Positions 18,826 to 27,904 of a stretch of 60,183 bases of DNA are shown in pieces (the stretch's first letter is position 1; each line of letters opens with the position of its first letter). The position numbers and the translations under genes are program-made. Origin of the DNA: Alphaproteobacteria bacterium (GTDB lineage Bacteria; Pseudomonadota; Alphaproteobacteria; Puniceispirillales; Puniceispirillaceae); NCBI GenBank assembly GCA_016780765.1, contig JADHLH010000007.1, forward strand, positions 1 through 60,183, given 5' to 3'. Under the pieces are notes generated by a model. The model was not told where the DNA came from and searched no databases. It was given only the letters and a program-made list of their open reading frames with translations.

Positions 18826-19030
18826 ATCATCTTCGGGGCTTGCCGATTTTGCCGAAGACTTGCCTGCGGATTTTGCTGCTGCTTTGGTTGCAGATTTTGC
18901 CGAAGATTTAGTGGCCGCTTTGGCTGCAGATTTTGGGGCATCAGAACTGGCCTTCCGGCGCTTTGGTTTGGCAGCAGCCTCTTATGCCTCTTCATCGCCA
19001 GTTTCCATATCGTCAGCTTCTGGTTCATCA

Positions 19031-19105
19031 GCGTCCGAGATGGTGGCGTCCGAGATGGTGGCGTCCGAGATGGTGGCGTCCGAGATGGTGGTGTCCGAGA
19101 TGGCG
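19031..19105. repeat. 5 x 15-bp tandem repeat in the acidic region
   Basis: Five head-to-tail copies of gcgtccgagatggtg (last copy with two changes), encoding ISDAT/ISDTT on the minus strand. Confidence 0.92.
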
Positions 19106-19134
19106 GCGCTTGCCGCGTCTTCATGTTCGGCAAT

Positions 19135-19206
19135 TTCGTCTGGTCCTGTAACTTCGTCAGGTCCTGTAACTTCGTCAGGTCCTGTCACTTCGTCTGGCCC
19201 AACGAT
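19135..19206. repeat. 4 x 18-bp tandem repeat in the acidic region
   Basis: Copies of ttcgtcaggtcctgtaac with small changes and a fourth partial copy, encoding TGPDEV/I on the minus strand. It lies 30 bp from the 15-bp array, so two unrelated units expanded in one gene. Confidence 0.9.
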
Positions 19207-19522
19207 CTCTGTTACACTGGTATCTGTCATGTCTGTCACCCGCATTTCACTGGCTATCTGCGTGACAAGTAAAGGTAAGCGCACACGAACGCAGACCGGG
19301 ACAACTGTCATGTATAGCCATTCATTCAGGGTGATGATGGACGGCGTTAAGAGGCCTCAAAAAGCGCAAAACAGCGTGGTAACGAGCACGTGAAGTGGCG
19401 GAAATATTTTGTGAATATTTACAGCGATTTTTTCGTTTAGAACGGGGCCAGAAACAGGACCTGAATCAGGATCGGAAGCCGAGCCCGGGCAGACTGAACT
19501 CGTGCGCAGGATTGGCGGCGCG

Positions 19523-20428
19523 TCAGTTCACGGCAGCAAGGGCGCTGCTGCTGTCACTTATGACGGCATCGATGGCAGCGCGCCAGTCTGCCTTTGTGGA
19601 CGCGCTGGCGGCTGTTTTCGGGAAAATCAGTCCGCGCGTGCTGTTCACAAGACCGCCTTCCCAGATCCCGTTTACCTTTTTCAACCCGGCAAGCGCGGCG
19701 GCGGCACTGCCCCCCTGCGCACCGAAACCAGGCACCAGAAACGGTGCTGAGGGCAGGGTATAACGCAGGTTGATGGCTTCATCCGGCCAGGTGGCACCGG
19801 CCACAATCCCCAGTGATGACCAGCTGTGCGATCCGATACGTGCGGCCGCCAGCGGCGCCAGACGTTCAGCCAGCTGCATAAAAACAGGTTTTCCGTCAGC
19901 GGTGAGATCCTGCAGGTCACCAGCGCCGGGATTGCTGGTGCGCACCAGAACAAACAGCCCGGCTGACTGCGAATCGGCGTGTGTCAGAAACGGGTCCAGC
20001 GTGTCGATGCCCAGATACGGATTGACCGTCAGCGCATCAGACGGAAAGGGCGCATCATGACCAATCCATGCAGTGGCATAGGCGGTCGAGGTGCTGCCGA
20101 TATCACCGCGTTTGGCATCGATGATCACCAACAATCCGGCGTCGATAGCTTCGCGTTGCAGAGCTGCAAGGATTTTCAACCCATCCGGTCCTTGCGCTTC
20201 AAAGAACGCAGCTTGCGGCTTGATCGCTGGCACTTTGCCCTTCGCCGCGTCAAGACAGGCCATGACAAAGTCACCAACCGCCCGAAGAGCAGCCGGGCTG
20301 CCCGCGACACTGGCATCACCAAACAAGGGCGGAATCATCGCCGCATGCGGGTCGATCCCCATACAGAGCGGTGTGCCGGTGCGTCGCATCGCTTCTGTCA
20401 GCCGTGTGCCGAACGGATCAAGGGTCAT
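19523..20428 (-). CDS. pyrF: Orotidine 5'-phosphate decarboxylase, type 2
   Basis: 301-residue enzyme making UMP from OMP. The catalytic DAKRGD is at residues 104-109; CMGIDPH at 22-28 and KPQAAFFE near 70 are marks of the longer type 2 (mycobacterial-like) family, as is the length. VRTSNPGAGD and LVPGFGAQGG are the phosphate-binding loops. It starts 12 bp after the gapR stop on the same strand, so the two are likely co-transcribed. The 19246-19522 gap downstream holds no gene. Confidence 0.95.
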   Translation of the reverse strand: MTLDPFGTRLTEAMRRTGTPLCMGIDPHAAMIPPLFGDASVAGSPAALRAVGDFVMACLDAAKGKVPAIKPQAAFFEAQGPDGLKILAALQREAIDAGLLVIIDAKRGDIGSTSTAYATAWIGHDAPFPSDALTVNPYLGIDTLDPFLTHADSQSAGLFVLVRTSNPGAGDLQDLTADGKPVFMQLAERLAPLAAARIGSHSWSSLGIVAGATWPDEAINLRYTLPSAPFLVPGFGAQGGSAAAALAGLKKVNGIWEGGLVNSTRGLIFPKTAASASTKADWRAAIDAVISDSSSALAAVN

Positions 20429-20440
20429 CGGCCAGCTGCC

Positions 20441-20692
20441 TCAGACAAGGCCGACAGCATTGCGATAGGTTGTCAGCAACTCGTCCTGCTCCTGCAGGAT
20501 ATCACGGTCCATGGCGCGCATCTTGACGAGCTGGCGCATGATTTTTGGCTCAAAGCCCGTGGCCTTGGCCTCGCTATAGACATCGCGAATATCCGCCATG
20601 AGGGCGCGTTTCTCTTCCTCGAGACGTTCGATACGTTCGATGAACTGGGTCAGCTGTTCGGCGCCCGCGCCGGTGCCTGGAATGATGGCCAT
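20441..20692 (-). CDS. gapR: GapR-family (DUF2312) DNA-binding protein
   Basis: 83-residue basic/acidic helical protein. The order QLTQFIERIERLEEEKRALMADIRDVYSEAKATGFE then KIMRQLVKMR..D..EQDELLTTYR is the DUF2312 signature; in Caulobacter GapR tetramers clamp overtwisted AT-rich DNA ahead of replication and transcription forks. The first long helix is a predicted coiled coil. I chose ATG 20692 (AAAGGATCAGGG upstream); the longer frame to 20833 would overlap the upstream gene. It lies between DUF1244 and pyrF on the same strand. Confidence 0.93.
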   Translation of the reverse strand: MAIIPGTGAGAEQLTQFIERIERLEEEKRALMADIRDVYSEAKATGFEPKIMRQLVKMRAMDRDILQEQDELLTTYRNAVGLV

Positions 20693-20729
20693 GATGCCCT
20701 GATCCTTTTCCTGCCGGTCGGTATGCCGG

Positions 20730-21029
20730 TCAATTGTCGTGTTTGTGGGTCTTGTCGTAAGTGGCGCGCGCCTCGGAGCTTGCCTCGGTCTGGTATTGTG
20801 CCTTCCAGTCGGCATAATCCATACCATAGACAATCTTCCGCGCGGCGCTGTCCTCGATTGTGATTCCCTTGTCTGCGGCCTCTTCCCGATACCAGCGAGA
20901 CAGACAGTTACGACAAAAACCCGCCAGGTTCATCATGTCGATATTCTGCACGTCGGTGCGGTTCTGAAGGTGGCTGACAAGGCGGCGGAATGCGGCGGCT
21001 TCAAGCTCGGTTCTTGTGGTGTCGGTCAT
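20730..21029 (-). CDS. DUF1244 domain protein
   Basis: 99-residue protein of the DUF1244 family, recognised by FRRLVSHLQNRTDVQNIDMMNLAGFCRNCLSRWY and GMDYADWKAQYQ. The CRNC pair may bind a metal. The family is almost confined to proteobacteria and commonly neighbours DUF2312/gapR. Function is unknown. It begins the probable DUF1244-gapR-pyrF transcript; its promoter would lie in the 207-bp gap shared with mntR. Confidence 0.9.
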   Translation of the reverse strand: MTDTTRTELEAAAFRRLVSHLQNRTDVQNIDMMNLAGFCRNCLSRWYREEAADKGITIEDSAARKIVYGMDYADWKAQYQTEASSEARATYDKTHKHDN

Positions 21030-21236
21030 GGGTGATATCTCCGGCAGTCGAAACGGGCTGTCCGGTCACACCGAACGGCCACTGCGGGGCGGACAATATC
21101 CAACAAGATGACGCCGCGCAACCACGCACCTGCGTGGAATACGCATCTAAATTAAAATGATTTCAAAAATTTTGGTGTGGCTAAATTTCTTGTCTTTCTT
21201 TATAACGTCTCCGTGCCATCGCCAGAAATCAAAGAC

Positions 21237-21674
21237 ATGACAGACAAACAGACCAATGAACAGGTTGCTGACAGCGCCGCGAAATTCGATCGGATTCGCC
21301 GTGCGCACCAGTCCGAAGTTGCCGAAGATTATGTTGAGATGATCTCCGAGCTGATCGCCACCACCGGCGAGGCGCGAACGGTTGATCTTGCCGCACGCTT
21401 CGGGGTGACCAGCCCGACGGTCAATGCCATCATCCAGCGTTTGCAGCGTGAAGACCTTGTCGAGACGCGGCCTTACCGGTCGATCTTTCTGACCGACAAG
21501 GGCAAGGCACTTGCCGAGGCCAGTCAGGCGCGGCATCAGATTGTACGTGATTTTCTGGTTACCATCGGCGTGCCGGCCAGCATTGCCGAGGAAGATGCCG
21601 AAGGTGTCGAGCATCATGTCAGCGAGGAAACCTTGCGGGTGTTTGCTGATATTACCAAGCGTGGAACCGTCTAG
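21237..21674 (+). CDS. mntR: Manganese-responsive regulator of the MntR/DtxR family
   Basis: 145-residue repressor lacking the SH3 domain, as in MntR. The N-terminal metal residues fall in EDYVEMISELI, a winged helix follows (TVDLAARFGVTSPTVNAIIQRLQREDLV), then the dimer/metal helix RHQIVRDFLVTIGVP...EEDAEGVEHHVS with the His and Glu ligands expected for manganese. The start MTDKQTNE is preceded by a short AT-rich leader; the ORF extends 20 codons further upstream without a good ribosome site. Target genes (mntH or similar) are not in the window. It presumably represses manganese uptake. Confidence 0.9.
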   Translation: MTDKQTNEQVADSAAKFDRIRRAHQSEVAEDYVEMISELIATTGEARTVDLAARFGVTSPTVNAIIQRLQREDLVETRPYRSIFLTDKGKALAEASQARHQIVRDFLVTIGVPASIAEEDAEGVEHHVSEETLRVFADITKRGTV

Positions 21675-21733
21675 CCGCCAGCCTTCGACCCCAGTTCAGA
21701 TATGGCAGGCGGCCCAGATTCGTATGCTCGGTC

Positions 21734-23305
21734 CTATTCGATGCCGCTGAACAGATAGAGGCGGCGTGACCTGTTCTGCGCGATCTTTGTATCTGACAGC
21801 GCGGTCTCGCCATTCCACAGAACAGTGCCGATGGCGGGCGGTGTCTCATTGGCATGCAGCGCAACGATGCGCCGGCCAGGGGTTGGGGCCCACGGGTGGT
21901 TCGCCTCAAAATGGTTTGACGGATAGCCATCATCATCATGCACCAGCACAGTGATGTCGCTGTCATAAAAATGCCAGTGCAGCAGTGCCGCGCTGGCCCG
22001 TCGGTCGGCAATCACCGTGCGCGCGTCATGCGTTGTCAGCACTGCGCGCGTATCGACTGCCAGATCATGCCATCCGCGCAGACGGCGCAACGGGTCAGAT
22101 TCGGGCGTTATCGGCCCCATGCTGCCGGCCCAGCAAATGGCAACCAGCACCGCCGCCAACAGCGCATTCACACCGGCGGCCATGCCAACAAGGCGACGGC
22201 GTGTCAGACATCGCGTGTGTGGCGGTGTTGATTCAGGCCCCTGTGACAGGCCTGACACCTGTGATGGCCAGATGGCCAGCCACAGCACCAATGCCGGCAT
22301 CGCTGTCAGCACCCAGTTGGCATTCGCCTCGCTGAGAAAGGCCTGCAGTGTGATGATCAGTAATGGCGGTGCCGAAAACGCAAACAGCAAAACATGCGTG
22401 GCTGCGGCGGTGCGCAGGCTGAAGACACCCAGCATCAGGGCAAAGACCAGCGGACCCGCGGTCAGGAATTGCGCACCGATAAAGCGGATGCTGTTGCCGA
22501 TATCATAGCTTTGACGGGCAAGATTTGCGTTATCGCCAAGATGGCGCACCGTGGCAAAATCATGCGACAGGTTCCAGATCAGATTCGGGCTGGCCAGCAG
22601 CAGAAATCCCCCGCCAAACCAGATCAGCGCCTTCAGTGGCAGTCGGGTTTCAGCGTGCCAGACGCGGGTGATGACTATCAGCAGAACCAGCGCCGGGAAT
22701 GCATAGATGGCGGCATATTTTGCCAGAAAGGCGATGCCGAACGCCGCCCCGGCCAGCAGCATGCCGCGTTCGATGCCAATCCGGTTGCCCATCACGCCGA
22801 TGATCGCCAGCAGACCGGCAGACCAGAACAGCAGCAGCGGTGTGTCTGTCGACATCAGGAAGCTGCCAAGTCCGACTGCTGGCAGGGTGATCCACAACAG
22901 GGCTGCACGTCGGCCGGCTGCCGGGCTGGCAAGCCAGACCGCCCCGCGCCACAACACAAGCGCTGTCAGCAGATGCAGCCATGGCGCTGGCAGGCGCACG
23001 GCCCATTGATGATGACCGAATGCCGCGTGCGACAGGCCGATGATCCAGCTTGTCAGTGGCGGTTTGGTGAAATAGCCGAAATCGAATGTCTGGCTCCACA
23101 ACCAGTATTGCGCCTCGTCAACGCCAAGCTCCAGCGGGCTGGCCAGAATGGAAAGGCTGCGCAGACAGGTGATGGCAAGCAATATGAAAAAGACCCAGCG
23201 GTCAGCCCGCAGATTGGTGCTGATATCGCGCGGATCACCATTCGCCCACATGCCGGTATCCTTGCTATCATCTAGGGAATAGGGAGTGGCATTGGGCGTG
23301 GCCAT
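21734..23305 (-). CDS. GT39-family (ArnT/PMT-like) glycosyltransferase
   Basis: 523-residue polytopic membrane enzyme with about eleven hydrophobic segments. The first loop carries the expected acidic motif LGVDEAQYWLWSQ followed by FGYFTKPPLTSWIIG, where Asp/Glu act in GT-C enzymes using polyprenyl-phosphate sugars, and LMSTDTPLLLFW is a second conserved loop. A hydrophilic C-terminal domain follows. ATG 23305 has GAGGATAGCC upstream. It is divergent from mutA, with an 18-bp tandem repeat covering the start region. Acceptor (lipid A, glycan or protein) unknown. Confidence 0.85.
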   Translation of the reverse strand: MATPNATPYSLDDSKDTGMWANGDPRDISTNLRADRWVFFILLAITCLRSLSILASPLELGVDEAQYWLWSQTFDFGYFTKPPLTSWIIGLSHAAFGHHQWAVRLPAPWLHLLTALVLWRGAVWLASPAAGRRAALLWITLPAVGLGSFLMSTDTPLLLFWSAGLLAIIGVMGNRIGIERGMLLAGAAFGIAFLAKYAAIYAFPALVLLIVITRVWHAETRLPLKALIWFGGGFLLLASPNLIWNLSHDFATVRHLGDNANLARQSYDIGNSIRFIGAQFLTAGPLVFALMLGVFSLRTAAATHVLLFAFSAPPLLIITLQAFLSEANANWVLTAMPALVLWLAIWPSQVSGLSQGPESTPPHTRCLTRRRLVGMAAGVNALLAAVLVAICWAGSMGPITPESDPLRRLRGWHDLAVDTRAVLTTHDARTVIADRRASAALLHWHFYDSDITVLVHDDDGYPSNHFEANHPWAPTPGRRIVALHANETPPAIGTVLWNGETALSDTKIAQNRSRRLYLFSGIE

Positions 23306-23340
23306 TGGCTATCCTCGGCCTATTGGCTATTCTTGGCCTG
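23305..23340. repeat. 2 x 18-bp tandem repeat at the GT39 start
   Basis: ttggctatcctcggccta is followed by ttggctattcttggcctg. The first copy touches the GT39 start codon and both copies supply its ribosome-site region, so one or two GAGGA/AAGAA motifs are displayed at different distances. Confidence 0.8.
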
Positions 23341-23481
23341 GTGGCGATGCCCGACCCGGTGGTAGAGCATTGCCCTTTGGTCAAAGATGGCCCGTTAATA
23401 AAACATGCAGTGCCGTCAGCGACCTGCCCGGCAGTGCTGACGCACGATAGCCCGGCCTGTACAAGAAAGAAACCCGTCGGC

Positions 23482-25161
23482 ATGACCGAGACATCAACAT
23501 ACTTCACAGCTGCCAATCCGTCTGACTGGTCGGCGATGGTGGAAAAAGTGCTGAAAGGGGCGTCAGCGGACAGCCTTGCACGCCGTGATGAAGACGGGCT
23601 GGTCACGCACGCTTTCTATCCGGCCACGGGTGATGATGCCGATGCGGCACCTTTGTTGCCGGCATCACCTGCATCACGCCTGACAGGTGGCTGGGACATC
23701 TGCCAGCCACTGGCGCATGGCAGCAGCAATGATGACATTCTGGACGTGCTTGCCAGCGGCGCAACAGCGCTGTCGCTTGCAGATACCGACCCGCAGACAA
23801 TTTCGGCGCGGCTGCAATCGGTTGTCCTGTCAGCCATCACCATCGGCTTTGAAGGTGGCTTCGGGGCTGCTGATGATCATGCCAACCGATATAGCGATCT
23901 GTATGTGGCTTTGCTGCGCTGCGGTGAGTCTGGCGAGGATGCGCCGGAGGATATGCGCCCGGAAGATGTGCAGATTGATCTGGGCATCGATCCCTTTGCC
24001 GGCAGCGGGCATCGTGCGCGCATCACCACCGGTCTGGGCCTTGTCCATCAGGCAGCGCCAACGCACCGCCTGATGCGGGTCGATGGATGGGCGCGCCACA
24101 ATCAGGGGCTTACCGCAGCACAGGAGCTGGGATTCATTCTCGCCGGCATGGCTGAAATCCTGCGCGAAGGGGTGGCCAGCGGGGCCGAGGTCACCTCTGT
24201 TGCCAGCCATATGTCAGCCCGTGTGGCCTTGACCGGAGATATGTTCGAAGCCATCGCCAAATGCCGGGCCATGCGCAGCCTCCATGCCGGGATGCTGGCG
24301 GCCTGCGGGGTGTCGCGCAGCGACATGCCGGCGCTGTATCTGCAGGGATTTGGCGGGTTGCGGATGATGTCTGTGCTGGACGCCGAAGTGAATATGCTGC
24401 GCACCACAACCGCTTTGCTGGGCGGGGCCATTGGCGGGGCAGACGCGCTGGCCGGGTTCGGGCATGATCTGCTGACCGGTGAAACGCCAGCATCGATGCG
24501 GCTTGTGCGCATGACACAAGCGATGATGATTGCCGAATCACAACTCGCAACAACGCTGGACCCGGCGGCCGGCGCCCCTTTCATTGAACAGCGAAGTGAT
24601 GATCTGGCCGCGGCGAGCTGGGCTGCTTTTCAGGATATCGAACGCGGTGGCGGCCTTCTGGCAGCACTGGCGGACGGCGTCATCGACGATCTTGCAACGC
24701 GCGCGGCAGATGACCGGGAAACCGCCATACGCAGCGGTCAGACTGATCTGGTTGGTGTGACCCTGCAACCTCGCGGCGAGACAGTGCCACCAGTACTGCC
24801 CGCCTTTGGCCATCTGCGCCGCCCGGCAGCGCCGGTCGAAGCGCTGCGCCGCAGCGTATCACAGCAATCGCCACGGATTTTGCTTCTGCGTGGCCCGGCT
24901 GATACTGCTGGCGCACAGGAAAAAATGGCGCGCCGTTGGCTGGATGTTGCCGGCATGCAGGCGGTCATGCTGGCGCATGATGATGATGCGGCGATTGCCA
25001 CTGCCCGCCCCGACGGGATCATCACCTGCGGACTTGATGAGTCTGACGTGATGGGAACAGCAATGGGCAGCGTGCGCATGGTGGCAGCTGATGCGCTGGC
25101 TACAAGTGATGACAAGCTTGGCCTTTTGGCATCATTGCTGCCAGAGGGAGGCAGCGCATGA
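23482..25161 (+). CDS. mutA: Methylmalonyl-CoA mutase, small (beta) subunit
   Basis: About 559 residues of the mutase small subunit, which pairs with the B12-binding large subunit to convert methylmalonyl-CoA and succinyl-CoA. It has the TIM-barrel layout of the family ([54 protein letters not shown]) with a degenerate C-terminal flavodoxin-like domain lacking the DxHxxG B12 motif, as expected for this subunit. The start is uncertain: [16 protein letters not shown] at 23482 best matches family beginnings. The stop overlaps mutB by ATGA, indicating coupling. Confidence 0.9.
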   Translation: MTETSTYFTAANPSDWSAMVEKVLKGASADSLARRDEDGLVTHAFYPATGDDADAAPLLPASPASRLTGGWDICQPLAHGSSNDDILDVLASGATALSLADTDPQTISARLQSVVLSAITIGFEGGFGAADDHANRYSDLYVALLRCGESGEDAPEDMRPEDVQIDLGIDPFAGSGHRARITTGLGLVHQAAPTHRLMRVDGWARHNQGLTAAQELGFILAGMAEILREGVASGAEVTSVASHMSARVALTGDMFEAIAKCRAMRSLHAGMLAACGVSRSDMPALYLQGFGGLRMMSVLDAEVNMLRTTTALLGGAIGGADALAGFGHDLLTGETPASMRLVRMTQAMMIAESQLATTLDPAAGAPFIEQRSDDLAAASWAAFQDIERGGGLLAALADGVIDDLATRAADDRETAIRSGQTDLVGVTLQPRGETVPPVLPAFGHLRRPAAPVEALRRSVSQQSPRILLLRGPADTAGAQEKMARRWLDVAGMQAVMLAHDDDAAIATARPDGIITCGLDESDVMGTAMGSVRMVAADALATSDDKLGLLASLLPEGGSA

Positions 25162-27365
25162 CCCGTATTCCTGATTTTACCAGAATCGATTTGCCAGATA
25201 TCGATTTGCCAGATACCGATCTGCCAGTTGGCAATCCCGCAGGTGTCAGCACAAACACGCTGCCATCACAGATGACGCCTGAAGGCATCTCGCTGCCGGG
25301 TCTGCCGGCACGTGATCAGGCGAACCGCCAGCCGGTAATTGACGGGCTGCCGGGCATCGCACCCTTCCTGCGCGGTCCCTATCCGACGATGTATGCCACG
25401 CGCCCCTGGACCATTCGTCAATATGCCGGATTTTCAACGGCCGAGGAATCAAACGCCTTTTACCGCCGCAATCTGGAGGCCGGGCAGATGGGGCTGTCGG
25501 TGGCATTCGATCTGCCAACGCATCGCGGTTATGATTCGGATGATGATCTGGTTGCCGATGATGTCGGGATGGCGGGTGTGGCGATTGATTCGATCGCCGA
25601 TATGAACCTTCTGTTCCGTGATATTCCGCTGGACCGGATGTCGGTTTCCATGACGATGAACGGGGCGGTTCTGCCGGTTCTGGCATTGTTCATTACCGCC
25701 GCAGAGGAACAGGGTGTTCCGCCAGAGGCACTGGCCGGCACGATCCAGAATGACGTGCTGAAAGAATTCATGGTGCGCAACACCTATATCTATCCGCCGA
25801 CCCCGTCGATGCGGATCATCTCGGATATTTTCGGCTATTGCGCCGACCACATGCCGAAATTCAACTTCATTTCGGTCTCTGGCTATCACATGCAGGAAGC
25901 AGGTGCCTCGAACGATCTGGAACTGGCCTACACGCTGGCTGACGGTCTGGAATATGTGCGGGCCGGGGTGGCTGCCGGTCTTGATGTGGATGCTTTTGCC
26001 CCGCGCCTGTCGTTCTTCTTTGCCACCGGCATGCATTACTTCATGGAGATTGCCAAGCTGCGCGCCGCGCGGGTGCTGTGGGCCGAGATCATGAAGAAGA
26101 ATTTTGACCCGAAGGACCCGAAATCCCTGATGTTGCGGACCCATTGCCAGACATCGGGATGGTCGCTGGCGGCACAGGATGTGTTCAACAATGTGGCGCG
26201 CACCTGTATCGAGGCCAGTGCGGCAGTTGCCGGTCATACGCAATCGCTGCATACGAATTCGCTGGATGAGGCGCTGGGGCTGCCGACCGACCACGCCGCC
26301 CGCATCGCGCGCAATACGCAGCTTCATCTGCAAAGCGAAGCCAATATGGCGCATGTGATCGATCCGTTTGGCGGGTCGCATCTGGTCGAGGAGCTGACGC
26401 AGGGGCTGATCACGCGGGCGCGCCATCACATAGCCGAGGTTGAGGAACTGGGCGGCATGGCGGCTGCGATAGAGGCCGGTATTCCGAAATTGCGGATCGA
26501 AGAGGTGGCCACCGCCACCCAGGCCGAGATTGATTCAGGCATACGCCAGATCATCGGCGTGAACAGCTTTCCGCCCGCCCAGCGCAGTGATGGCAGCGAA
26601 GAAGTACAGGTGCGGCGGATCGACAATAGCGAGGTGCGCGCGCAGCAGATTGCCGGCCTGAAAACCATTCGCGCCAGCCGTGACAGCGGGCGGGTGGCAG
26701 CTGCACTTGATGCGCTGGCCAACGCGGCCGCCGGCAGTGACAATCTGATGCCCTTTGCCATCGAGGCGGCGCGGGCGCGGGCGACAGTTGGTGAGATGTC
26801 GGCGGCCATGGCACGTCATTTTGGTCGCCACAAGGCCGAGATCAAGATGGTGCGCGGTGTCTGGAAGGCCCGCATGAAAGCCAATCCGGATATCAGTGCT
26901 GACATCGACATCCTGAAGGACCGGGTGGATGCGTTTGCTGCTGCCACAGGACGCGCCCCGCGTTTGCTGGTGGCCAAGCTTGGTCAGGATGGCCATGATC
27001 GCGGCCAGAAGGTGATCGCCTCGGCCTTTGCCGATATCGGCTTTGATGTCACCATTGGCCCTTTGTTCCAGAGCCCTGACGAGGTGTATGACCTTGCCAT
27101 TGAAAGCGATGTCGACGCGGTGGGCATTTCAACCCTTGCCGCAGCCCATCTGAGCCAGGTTCCAGCGCTGCGCCGGCGTCTTGATGCGGGTGAAGGGCGT
27201 CATATCGAACTGGTTGTGGGCGGCGTCATTCCGCCGGGGGATGTGCCAGCGCTGACAGCGGCAGGTGCGGCGGCAGTCTTTCCGCCGGGTACCAAATCCA
27301 CGGATGCGGCAGGACGCCTTCTTGACCTTTTGGCGCGGCGTCGCAATATCCCCGTGCATGGATGA
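25158..27365 (+). CDS. mutB: Methylmalonyl-CoA mutase, large (alpha) subunit
   Basis: 735-residue adenosylcobalamin-dependent subunit. Substrate-domain marks include [20 protein letters not shown] (in part), [27 protein letters not shown] and HCQTSGWSL. The C-terminal B12 domain has [12 protein letters not shown] at about 611-622 (the His is the lower axial ligand), GISTLAAAH, and VGGVIPPGD. It supplies the succinyl-CoA exit for propionyl-CoA from odd-chain, branched amino acid or MmsA-derived metabolism. Epimerase and the MeaB chaperone are not in the window. The N-terminal extension contains a 15-bp repeat array. Confidence 0.97.
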   Translation: MTRIPDFTRIDLPDIDLPDTDLPVGNPAGVSTNTLPSQMTPEGISLPGLPARDQANRQPVIDGLPGIAPFLRGPYPTMYATRPWTIRQYAGFSTAEESNAFYRRNLEAGQMGLSVAFDLPTHRGYDSDDDLVADDVGMAGVAIDSIADMNLLFRDIPLDRMSVSMTMNGAVLPVLALFITAAEEQGVPPEALAGTIQNDVLKEFMVRNTYIYPPTPSMRIISDIFGYCADHMPKFNFISVSGYHMQEAGASNDLELAYTLADGLEYVRAGVAAGLDVDAFAPRLSFFFATGMHYFMEIAKLRAARVLWAEIMKKNFDPKDPKSLMLRTHCQTSGWSLAAQDVFNNVARTCIEASAAVAGHTQSLHTNSLDEALGLPTDHAARIARNTQLHLQSEANMAHVIDPFGGSHLVEELTQGLITRARHHIAEVEELGGMAAAIEAGIPKLRIEEVATATQAEIDSGIRQIIGVNSFPPAQRSDGSEEVQVRRIDNSEVRAQQIAGLKTIRASRDSGRVAAALDALANAAAGSDNLMPFAIEAARARATVGEMSAAMARHFGRHKAEIKMVRGVWKARMKANPDISADIDILKDRVDAFAAATGRAPRLLVAKLGQDGHDRGQKVIASAFADIGFDVTIGPLFQSPDEVYDLAIESDVDAVGISTLAAAHLSQVPALRRRLDAGEGRHIELVVGGVIPPGDVPALTAAGAAAVFPPGTKSTDAAGRLLDLLARRRNIPVHG
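25173..25232. repeat. 4 x 15-bp tandem repeat in the mutB N-terminus
   Basis: Units gattttaccagaatc, gatttgccagatatc, gatttgccagatacc and gatctgccagttggc encode [20 protein letters not shown] immediately after the start. The segment lies before the conserved dimer-contact region and is probably disordered. Confidence 0.88.
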
Positions 27366-27455
27366 CACGCGCCAGTCAGCCTGTTTTCCGCAGCTGAGCT
27401 GGCGTGAACACTATGCTGTTTCTGCTGCTGAATTGACCCGCAAAGAGAGTGCCTG

Positions 27456-27860
27456 ATGAACCGAGCCGCCGCCGCCGCCGCCGAAATCGTAGATGAATTC
27501 AGCTTTCTGGATGATTGGGAAGACCGCTATCAGCTGCTGATCGACCTTGGACGTCAGCTGCCGCCGCTGCCCGATATCTATCACAAGGATGAATATCAGT
27601 TGCGGGGCTGTCAGTCGGTGGTGCATTTTGCAGCCGAGCGCGAAGGCGATGAAATCCGCTTTCATGCCGGTTCGGACGCCGCGATCGTGCAGGGCCTGAT
27701 CGCCCTGCTGATCCGCGTCTATTCGCAGCGCACGCCGGATGAAATCCTGTCAACGGATGCACAGTTTCTGGCCGAGATCGGACTTGATTCGCATTTATCG
27801 GCGACGCGCAAGACCGGCCTTGCCAGCATGATGTCAGCGATCAAGGCCAGCGCCGGATAA
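27456..27860 (+). CDS. sufE: Cysteine desulfuration protein SufE
   Basis: 134-residue sulfur-acceptor protein for a SufS-type desulfurase in iron-sulfur cluster assembly. The acceptor Cys52 lies in LRGCQSVVH, with the upstream LIDLGRQLPPLPD and downstream IVQGLIALLIRVYSQRTPDEI family blocks. An Ala-rich start (MNRAAAAAAE) is encoded by a GCC run. It follows mutB by 90 bp; whether it shares the transcript is unclear. No suf operon is near, which is usual for stand-alone sufE in alphaproteobacteria. Confidence 0.94.
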   Translation: MNRAAAAAAEIVDEFSFLDDWEDRYQLLIDLGRQLPPLPDIYHKDEYQLRGCQSVVHFAAEREGDEIRFHAGSDAAIVQGLIALLIRVYSQRTPDEILSTDAQFLAEIGLDSHLSATRKTGLASMMSAIKASAG

Positions 27861-27904
27861 CTTTTTGCGGCAATCAGGGTTTCGCCGAGAATAGCGGATA
27901 TGCG

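Larger units (their letters stand above)
18826..19230 (-). pseudogene. 5' part of the cold-shock gene: acidic repeat region, in-frame TAA, Lys/Ala-rich linker
   Basis: Read in the frame of the cold-shock protein, ATG 19230 (after GGGTGACAGAC) opens an 82-codon acidic segment made of TGPDEV and ISDAT repeats, then a TAA at 18982-18984, then a 52-codon linker rich in KSAAKAATK-type motifs resembling a histone H1 tail, directly joined to the cold-shock domains. Composition changes smoothly into the cold-shock domains in one frame, which argues that this was one roughly 300-residue protein broken by one nonsense change or by a sequencing error. Two separate proteins are the alternative. Confidence 0.6.

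Noticed and set aside
18497-19393. 298-residue Ser-rich plus-strand frame
   Set aside because: It is the shadow of the cold-shock gene and its repeats; its composition comes from reading the K/A and acidic codons backwards and it has no family motif.
21674-21713. Terminator between mntR and the GT39 gene
   Set aside because: GCCGCCAGCC and GGCAGGCGGC can pair with one mismatch, but the loop is long and no T tract follows on either strand.
23306-23481. Cobalamin riboswitch before the B12-dependent mutase
   Set aside because: The 176-bp region is too short and lacks the B12-box-like conserved core; only an 18-bp tandem repeat is seen.
27358-27456. 33-codon frame between mutB and sufE as a leader peptide
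   Set aside because: It overlaps both genes, has no separate ribosome site and no biased composition.
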